Source: Lindgomyces ingoldianus (Eukaryota; Ascomycota; Dothideomycetes; Pleosporales; Lindgomycetaceae). Taken from it: a stretch of DNA of 64,000 nucleotides. The DNA is taken from assembly GCF_010093535.1 (NCBI RefSeq), contig NW_022985199.1:124001-188000 (forward strand), in the 5' to 3' direction. Every line of letters begins with the position of its first letter. The first letter of the stretch is position 1. The notes beneath the pieces were generated by a model. It saw only the letters and a list, made by a program, of their open reading frames with translations. It was not told the origin of the DNA and did no database searches. Both the position numbers and the translations under genes were made by a program. Below are positions 56,132 to 64,000 of this stretch, piece by piece.

Positions 56132-59100
56132 TTAAGCAGCACGGTTAGAAGTAGATCCCATCATGAGATCCATACTCATGTCCATATCCGTGTCCATATC
56201 GAGCCCGAACCCGAGTTCGCTGTCATCCCAGCACATAGCTGATGAGTTGCCCATAACGTCTGAGCTGGTCACTACGGGTAAACCAATGCTGGCTGGAATA
56301 CTAGTACTAAGTGCAGCCGTCGAACCAGATATATCAAAGCCCTCAGGCAGTTGATCCCAAGACGGGAAGTCAAAGTGGTCCGTCTGTAGCGGATCTCCTA
56401 CGGAAGTCCATGAGATCTCTTGACTTGGGGCACTCGTGCTAAGGAACGAGGAATTAGAAACCCCGAAGCGAGTGCATGTGCCACCGTCGACAGCAAATCC
56501 TAGCTCCCCGTTCTCGCCAAAGCATACATCATCAGTCTCTGTACTTCCGAACTCGTTGATCGGTGCATCGAGTCTCGGGAGATCGGCGAAGGAAGACATG
56601 GGTATGCTAGTCGTCCCGGACGTTGTAGCCGTCGAGCTTAGAATAGGGAGCGACGCGAGAGCACTGCGACTTACCCTTGTGTTTCCAGCGAGCGAGCATT
56701 CGAATGCCTCCATTCTCGGAAATTCAGGGTTGTTGACAATGCACTGGAAGTTGTTTAGATTGAAGCTGGGGTCTAGTTTTGCGTTTGCATTTAGACCCAA
56801 ATCTTCGAGGACGTTGTGCTTATTCAAGGTTGTCACGTCGCGGGGAATCGAAGTTTCAAGGCCGTGAGCTTTCTTGAACAAGTTTAGCCACTCCGGGTTG
56901 TCAGCTGCGGTTTGGTTCCAGGTGTCGTCACTGTCGTAGAGGATGTGCCGGGCTTCTTGCTGCAACATTTCGTCAGTGACGGTGTTGGGGCCATGGTGTT
57001 CAAGATGTTGCCGAGCGAAGCGACCGAGTCGGAGGGTCAATATTTCCCAGCAAGTAGCATTAGGATTGGGTTGAGGTGATGAATTAGCAGACGTTTGCTG
57101 CTGTGGGGTGTTGAATGGGACGGTGGCGGAATTGATGGGCGAGGAGTTCGCATCGATTGTAACATCGCCCATGAAATGAGGGATAAAGGCACCGCCAAGG
57201 TCGCCCATGTGTTGAGGGATTCTGACACCATTTGGGCTAATGATATCATTCGGGATGAGGAATTCAAGGTCAGTCTGTAGCAGGTATAGGTTGTGATGTT
57301 TCATGCTAGAGGCGTTCGATGCCGAGAAAGGGAACGGCGATTTGCTCTCATTTGCAATCAGATACGGTGGCATGGCGTTCGTCACATGAGCAGCAACGTG
57401 AGCATCTAACCCTCTGCATCCCTTCCAGTCTTTCATGGTAGCACCGTTACGGAATTCCTTCGCCAGGTGGTCAACGCGATCTTGCCATTTGTCAAAGTTC
57501 GTACCGCAGAATCCACAGCGGGATTTTATGAACTGTGCTTCTGATTTCCACGACTCCATACTGGCTGTCATCTTACAGCCGTGCATGAGCCGTAGATGTT
57601 GCCGTAAATGATCTTTCCGGTAGAACGTTCGAGCCTCCAAACCTTTCTCCTCGCATGTGCTGTGGTTGTGGGTAGCAAGGTGCTCTTTTGTCGGATCGAT
57701 AGCGTCACAGTAGACACACTTGCGCTGGCCAGACGACGAGCAGGTTATAACCTCTCCGATCGGGGCACAAATCCACTTCTCTAGAGATAAGTGTAGGGAC
57801 TTCTCGTGCCGGGACCAGTCATACTTGGACTTGAATTTGTCGGTGCAGAAAGTGCACTGGAACAGACGCAGAGTGGAATCAAGCTCAGGCTTCGCCGTTC
57901 GATTTGGGACACGACGGCGTCGGCGCCTATCTTTCTTTGAGTTGAGGCTGTTAAGAGAGCCGAAGGAGTTCCTTGAGCCGTAGGACCAGGCAGAACCTGC
58001 AGAGCCCGACGACATGTTTGTGAATCCAGTTTCAAGAGAGGTCGTTGAGGGAGCACGGAAGACTGAGAAGCTGCCAGTGCTGTCGTTTGAATTGCCCTTA
58101 CGATCATTGAAGCTGCTCGAAAGGCTGTCTGGCTCAGGGGGGTCAAATGTCTCCATTGCTCTAGCGATAGCTGTCATCGGCGCAGGTTCATTTTCTGGAG
58201 GAGAGTGCTTCCATCGCTCGAAAGGATTCAATGAATCCCAAGTTCGCCCTGGTGGGATGTTTATTGCTTCTGTTGAGGGGCGGATACTGGGAGACGCGCT
58301 TCGCTTCGGCCGTCCCTTCTGCCGTCGCCGGGTGTTCGCCATCCAGTTGCTGATCTGACCCGTTGTGAGTCTAGTCTGGACCTTGAGCTCCTCTTTCTCC
58401 TCGTCTGTTGGATAAGGGTGATCAATATGTTCCATCATCCAGTCTTTGAGTACCTTCACAGCAGCGCGGGGAAACCGCGCTGCCGCAGCTCCTTTCTTTG
58501 GACCCTTATCAGCCTCGTCCGTCTCAATGGGACCCACGTGACCGAGACACCGCATCGGTTTCTTTCCGGTGAGACCACCGAATAGGTGAGCAGTGTCTTC
58601 AGTCACAACATCCAGAGTATCAAGAGTGGTCTTTGACTTCATCTTATCGTTACTCGGTTGGGTGAAGCTGCATGGCCGGAAAAGGGCATTGCATGGAGAA
58701 CACCCGGTTGATGTGTTCCCAGAGTCGTAAATGAAGCATTCAAGACTCTTAGAGCGGCAATAGTCGCATGGATGTGCTGGTTTATGGTAACGAGGAATCC
58801 AGCTGGAAAAGTCTGGGTTCCAATCAGATACGGGTTGCTCAGGTCGTTGTTGTAAACCTTCCGAAAGAGGGAAGTCTTCGTGGAAGCCACGACATAGGCA
58901 TCTAAGGCATATTAACATGATTACTAGGAATGGCAGTTGAATCAAATGACGAGGTGTGGTACGGTTACAAGTACTTAAGGATCAAAAGATCGGGCAGAAT
59001 TCAGGTATGAAGCGAATAAATGGTCGGAAGGACGGGAATATCCGCACGGACTTCAATCCAACAAGCGTTTACGAGTCCAAGTAGTATATACCGCTAGATA

Positions 59101-59455
59101 GATTATGGATGTTCAAAAGGGTATACATATTTGTCTTGCCGTGGAGGATCTTTCGGCGAAGCTGATACACTGCGCATTCTTCCAAGGCAGTGAACTGCAT
59201 GGCGTATGCCGTATTGTCATGATAAGAAGAATGGCATGTGAAGGGGATAGACTTGAAGGAGTGTAAGGGGTCCTCGAGGTAGTGGAAGTAGGATACGCAC
59301 CCATTGCTCGAGTCGTTGCCATGAGCCGGGCACAAGCCTCGCGTCTTTGATGCAGCTGTAGTAGTTCCAGCTGCGTTTTGGGTTATATCAGGCATAGCTG
59401 CTTCGCCGAAATCGAAGAATTGCCCCATATCGGACTGATTGTTGGGCGTATCCAT
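56132..59455 (-). CDS. homeobox (TALE/KN-type) and C2H2 zinc-finger transcription factor
   Basis: Nuclear regulator with several DNA-binding modules. Exon 2 (58901-56132) is open for 2.7 kb. Exon 1 most likely is 59455-59301, starting MDTPNNQSDMGQFFDFGEAA, joined by a 400-base intron (GTGCGT..CTTAG), giving about 974 aa; this join is tentative. Order: a Cys cluster (HPCDYCRSKSLECF, CSPCNALFRPCSF), a KN homeodomain (RFPRAAVKVLKDWMMEHIDH, PTDEEKEELKVQT, ISNWMANTRRRQK with the WxN recognition helix) and then C2H2-like fingers (FQCTFCTDKFKSKYDWSRHE, RKCVYCDAIDPTKEHLATHN, CGFCGTNFDKWQDRVDHLAK). The C-terminal region is Ser/Thr/Asp-rich and ends in an acidic Met/Asp repeat, a plausible activation domain. 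Targets are unknown. Confidence 0.88.
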
Positions 59456-61086
59456 GATACCGTGCGTTCCCGCCAGCCACTCAAAAACAGAGGAAACAAG
59501 GCAGCTGGGGAGGAGTGGAGATTGGGAGATCAAAGTCCACGCCCTTTGCACGATTGAAACGTGGCGAGAAAGAGAAAGGTAAGATGTATAAAGTTTTCTA
59601 GGGAAAGGCGTGGAGCAAGCCTGAGAAAAGGCCTTCAAGGCGAACAGTCACTCTCGGAGACTTCCCAGCACTTCAGAAGGGCGTGCAGAATGACATCCGC
59701 TAGGCTATTCCGGGGCATGGGTTGCTCCTCTGCTTACCAAAGTCACCCCGGCTTCAGCCACCAGAGCATGACGTAATCGACACATCTCGCTGTGGTTGGC
59801 TGCGTGTTTTCGAGAATGCCGTCGGCCAACTGGGGTGGCTGCGATGTGGGGTTCGGGATGCCGCACGGACCGCGTTCTGACGGGGAAAGCGTGCCACTAA
59901 CGAACACTCGACCGAAACGCAGGAGGCAGTTCTAACCGTCAGCAACCTCAGAGTCCATCCTCATGTCGGCCGTGTACCGGCGAAGGAAGTAAGCCGGCCC
60001 TCGCAGCTGTTTGTTCCTGTTCTAGGCGTTGGAAAGCGCGGTTAAAGGAAAATACAACCAATGCGAGGCTCAACCAGTTCCTCGGCAGAAGTTGAGCCTT
60101 GAATTTCCATCCTCTCTCCGCCATGAGAAGTGTGGTACCACCACCCTCAAATCAAGATAGGCTTTGTTACGAGACCTTCACATCTAATCCTACCTCAGAG
60201 CTGCGCAGTAAGGAGACTGTTATTGTCTCTTCTTGACAAGCTTCGGAATCACTGTTACAACTTTGGATTGTGTGTGGGGGTAATACCTATCAACCGCAAA
60301 CAAGGTTTAAAACAGATCAGTCGTGATAGTCCGACAAGCTTCGAAAACAGTCCAAATATATCCTGAAACGGACCTCGGAAAGAAGTAAGACGAGGATACA
60401 TCCTAGAGTCGATTGAGGACCTAGAGCCTAAGAAAGGTTAGACAGACCCTTTTTCTCCTTTTGGCAACTTGATAGGTTTCAAGCAATTTAATTTCCACCT
60501 CAGGCGTCGTTCGCTCTTCTGTGTTGCCAGACGATGTTCGTAAATTTAGTATGCTAAAGGTCACGTCAGCCCATAGCTCCCTATATAGCAAGACCTCGAT
60601 TGTAAGTGCTCGATGTTTCACAGGAATCTTCTGCCGCTCCGCGTCCCAACCCTTCGAGCAGGCATAAGATACTAAATACATATAACATTTTGCGTTACCA
60701 GTAATAAAATCTCGCATGCAAGCTTACTAGCACCTACCTAAGCAGACAAAGAAATTAATTTTTTTCTAATCTTCTCTTTCTGATATGTTATTTAGCTATT
60801 TTCCTTCTCTTACTCTAAACTTACAAGTCAAGCCTTCAAAAGCATTCGTGTGATACGGCACTAACTGGATACTGTTGTCAGATAGTAAGTCGAACATAAA
60901 TCAGAGCTGTGCGAAGCAAAACGTCAGCATTTGGTTATGGGGTCTTCAATGCCAATAATAAACTCACCCGAATCAAGGAAGATCTAGTGTAAAGGTATTG
61001 GAAGCACTAGAGCCATGAGGAACTGAGTTGATTGCTAAAGGGGTGTACCTATCCGAAGGAAAGGGATAAACCTTGGTAACATGTGA
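59456..61086. other. intergenic, 1.6 kb, no supported gene
   Basis: Promoter of the homeobox gene, then short open frames. The largest (60421-60717, -, 98 aa, MRDFITGNAKCYMYLVSYAC) has no recognisable domain. It could belong to the same decayed locus as the STAND-type fragment to its right. Confidence 0.45.
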
Positions 61087-61441
61087 CTACCGTGTGAGTC
61101 GTCCGTGACTACTGCAAACATATAGCGTTCCATTGCAGAGAAATTCAGCGGCTTTAGCATAATTCTCCAATCTATCTAGCAAATAGTCAGTGAGTCGCAT
61201 GTTCTGCAGATATTGTCGAACGACTGACTGCTGCTCATCTTCTTTCATTGCCTTACGAATGTCTTGAAGCTCGGTCGGTCGAAGAGAATTCGCCGATGTC
61301 ATCTTTTGCCAACTTGCCAATTGCTTTTTCGAACTTGACGAAAATGTTTTGGAAAGTGTTGTGGCCTTGAGCTATGAAACTTGGGGATGAAGTATGCCCC
61401 GAGCTCCCGCTTGGAGCGGTGAATATCGCACCTGCCGACAC
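61087..61441 (-). pseudogene. broken N-terminal fragment of a STAND/NACHT-type protein
   Basis: Starting at the ATG at 61441, the frame reads FQNIFVKFEKAIGKLAKDDI and GEFSSTDRASRHS, stop. An overlapping frame continues TELQDIRKAMKEDEQQS, NMRLTDYLLDRLENYAKAAE and FLCNGTLYVC. This matches the helical region found before the NACHT domain in many fungal STAND (NLR-like) proteins, including the Cys-Asn-x-Thr turn. The break is a tandem GACC duplication (GGTCGGTC on +, 61273-61280); with one copy the two frames join as SSTELQDIR. The normal continuation is absent, since the frame ends soon after YVC. The NACHT and repeat domains are not found in the window. Confidence 0.5.
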
Positions 61442-64000
61442 CTCTCATGGTGCCTCAGACCAAGTTAGATTGTATTGAAGTCTTCTGACTCATTATAAGG
61501 AGGTTATAATAGTCTGGGGGTGGAATCAAGAGACAGCGAGGCTCTTGGTATGTCGAGGGAAGGTAAAGATGTCCGCTTTCGTGAAGAAGGCAGGTTCCTG
61601 CGCTGTTGACTCCCACGGGCTGTAGCTACACTTACAGTAAACACTTTCAACCCTCTGAAGCTGTGTGGTACATCAATGATTGCAACTCCCTAGGGCTGCG
61701 AGCAATTTGTGATCTCCCACTTTTCTCCACTAGCTTGTCCAAACCCTCAAGACTGCAATGGTAGGAACGATCCCCATCCAAAACATTTTCAGATTCACAT
61801 CGAAGGTAACCGGCCGCCACACCACACCTGGGCCCATCTATGAAGCTGTGAGTGTGCTTAGCTAAGCTTGGACAGCCTTCGATAGCCTTCCTACCTCTCT
61901 CACGCATTGCGTTTGGAGCGGGCAGCATTTATGTGGCTTCCCATGGTGGTATTGTTCATCCCGGCCGAGCATACTATGCTCCTCTTGTTGATAGAGGTGT
62001 TGGCGAGCATACCCATAGCTGATCGGAAACAGAACTTGAACGCACTGGTCAAATCACTCAGTCCAATGAGCCATATTTTTACTACGATCCCTCGTCGGGT
62101 TTCGAGTCTTGCTTGCGCAGCTGGGATAACGGATTGGCCTAATATCCTCATACTCATGTCTCGACTTCGAATACTTGGACTCCTGATTTTCCTCCCTCTA
62201 CGCCTGGCTGTATGCTCCAAGTTCAGCATAGCGGAGGCGGGGAGGGTAGTTTAGACCTACTTTTTCTGGTTCCAAGAATTTATCACTGCATGTGATCCAT
62301 GCGAAAACACACAAATTCCCCCCCTCTCGACCGAGAACGCTCAGTTGGGGGAGAAGCTGCCGCCGCAAATGGGAATTTCACACTCGAGGAAGTGTGCTCC
62401 AGATTAGCATGTCTATCCCGGCTCCCAGGTACCACCTCACTTCCACACACGAGCTAGATTAATCTTTTGAACGCTGAGATCTCTTCTAGACTCTCAATTT
62501 CGTATGCTTCACGTCTACATGCCACGGTTTTGGGGACCACCTGGCTGGTTGTGACTGGCAGCTCAACTAGATCAGTTTTAGATTCTATGGCGCCCAATCG
62601 CCTCAAAGATTGTCGGAAGGCGATGCCATTGATGCCCAAATTTTCAAAACATTCAATCAATTTTCCCAAAGATAAAGATTCTACAGGGGTGAAGGTGATG
62701 CCCATTTGTGTTTCGATTTTTATTCATAGCCTGTCGGGCTGCTTTGATGGCAATGGACAAATTTTCCAGGAGTGCGAACTATATCTTCAAGATCCTACAT
62801 GGCGTGATAGAAAAATTCAGCATTTCAATCCTCACCACCTGTCGTACCCCGAAAATCACAGGCAAATGGCCTTCTACCCAGGCCCCAGTTGACCAATCTA
62901 TCCGTCTACGACTCAATGGACCCCGACGCATTGGCTGATTTTATCAACCATAGGTAGTTTCTCGAGCTTCAAACTTCTTTACGTTCGCGGACCACCCTTC
63001 CGCCATAATACTCTCTCAAGCCTTTCTATCAAGTCATGTTCTAAACGCAAAGCAAAAACCAAGATCAGGCTTGTATTTAATGTTCGCGCGAGGACTGGGA
63101 TAGAACTTAGAAGATTTTGAAAATGATGTTCAGGGGGAGGGAAAGACTTCGTCTGGGTCTATGTGAACTCATAAGTCTGCTGCATACCGAGGGAAGTTCA
63201 TCAAAACGGGTTCGTTAAAAATATCACTTTCTCTTTGAAGCCACAAAGCCAGCTCCTTTCTGGGTGGCATTCTGGCAGACCCCATCGGTCTCGGAATGCC
63301 ATGAAGTAATATTGCATTAATTGCTGGCGATTCTCTAGAGACGCCCCCTGAAGTGGTATTTTGTTGCCTCACGAAGCGGTGGTTGCGATACATTTACAAC
63401 TATTCTGGTTTTTCCTTTTCCCTGTGAGTGCAGTTTCTTGTTGACGTCTTCCACGCCTTCTGATCTGTAATAGTAATTAAAAGGTGGGAGATCAGTTTAT
63501 GAAGCACACCTAACACAGTATTAGATTATTGCACCGAAATAGCAAGCACATCAAAAATACCACTCCATTCGTGTTTCGCTAGCATCACGCATCCAAACGG
63601 TTAGCCTCTTGGACGAACTGCCAGGGTTGTAATGTCGTAATAGCGACCTACGAGATAGTATAATCTGAGTGGAGAGAGTCTTGAGCTCCAATCAGCCTCT
63701 CCTCTTCCCTTTCTACCAGCGGTGCTTTATCCTCGAAGAAGGTGAGTATTTGTGCATTCCTATACTCCGACTCAGCAAGCAGATCAGAAACTAAGCTAGC
63801 ATTTTCACTTGTCTCTTCTTCTCTTTGGTGCCAACAAATCCTCTCAGGTGATTGATCCAAAGATGTGGCAGACCATGAAGAGAGTATTGTTCGGAGAGTA
63901 TATGTAGTTGGTCCATTATTTGCACCTAGTTCGAAATGGATATTAACATTCTCTGTTGTTTGATATCTCTTGCGTATGGCCGAATTTTGAAAGTGGATTA
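61442..64000. other. 2.6 kb with only weak open frames
   Basis: No complete gene recognised. Frames at 62467-62892 (+), 62454-62705 (-) and 61907-62254 (+) lack domains. At 63660-63860 (-) a charged helical stretch (ENASLVSDLLAESEYRNAQI, VEREEERLIGAQDS) without an ATG could be the 3' exon of a gene or a relic. Confidence 0.4.

Noticed and set aside
1..64000. tRNA or rRNA genes
   Set aside because: I looked for T-arm (GGTTCRAWYCC) and conserved rRNA segments and found none that I could support by eye; a covariance-model search would be decisive.

Overview
The window is nuclear DNA of a filamentous ascomycete (Pezizomycotina). Its genes carry short introns of about 45-100 bases with fungal branch sites (CTAAC-like). 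Its gene content is typical of these fungi: a psi-factor/linoleate diol synthase-type oxygenase, an APSES regulator of the Xbp1 type, a homeobox/C2H2 regulator, a Zn2Cys6 regulator, Bys1-domain secreted proteins and fungal squalene synthase. The sequence alone does not fix the class.

Layout. 1-664: 3' part of a mitochondrial-type beta-carbonic anhydrase (-). 3268-6817: seven-exon heme dioxygenase/P450 fusion of the Ppo family (-). 8478-10116: squalene synthase ERG9 (+). 11155-11863: ribosomal protein eL6 (+). 13942-14805: short-chain dehydrogenase (-). 15299-15565: an 87-bp tandem repeat. 15914-17221: GT25-type glycosyltransferase (-). 18689-19661: decayed conserved fungal gene (-). 21183-22403: membrane-anchored short-chain dehydrogenase (-). 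23229-23930 and 29138-29617: two Bys1-like secreted proteins (+) flanking an Sds3-like deacetylase-complex subunit (24184-25865, +) and a mitochondrial acetoacetyl-CoA thiolase (26428-27837, -). 30844-32052 and 32593-33921: a Zn2Cys6 regulator and a SnoaL/alcohol-dehydrogenase fusion, divergently transcribed. 34554-39969: DNA topoisomerase II (+). 45832-47311: Xbp1-type APSES regulator (+). 47651-48487: omega-like GST (-). 49139-49801: SNU23/ZMAT2 splicing factor (-). 50719-51468: conserved small Cys-rich protein (-). 52369-53831: F-box-like protein (+). 54403-54893: frameshifted relic (-). 56132-59455: homeobox plus C2H2 regulator (-). 61087-61441: broken N-terminal piece of a STAND/NACHT-type protein (-).

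Most genes are unrelated housekeeping or regulatory genes, and I see no biosynthetic cluster or phage-like system. Functional links are local. Thiolase and squalene synthase are both isoprenoid/sterol-pathway enzymes, though the thiolase looks mitochondrial. The Zn2Cys6 gene and the reductase fusion share a 540-bp intergenic region and may form a regulator-target pair. The most unusual observations are: the Ppo gene has lost the conserved amide residues of its P450 half while keeping both heme sites; the SnoaL-reductase fusion; a thiolase intron without an AG acceptor at the conserved junction; a GC-AG intron in eL6; and two gene relics with readable inactivation scars, one RIP-like and one a 4-base duplication.
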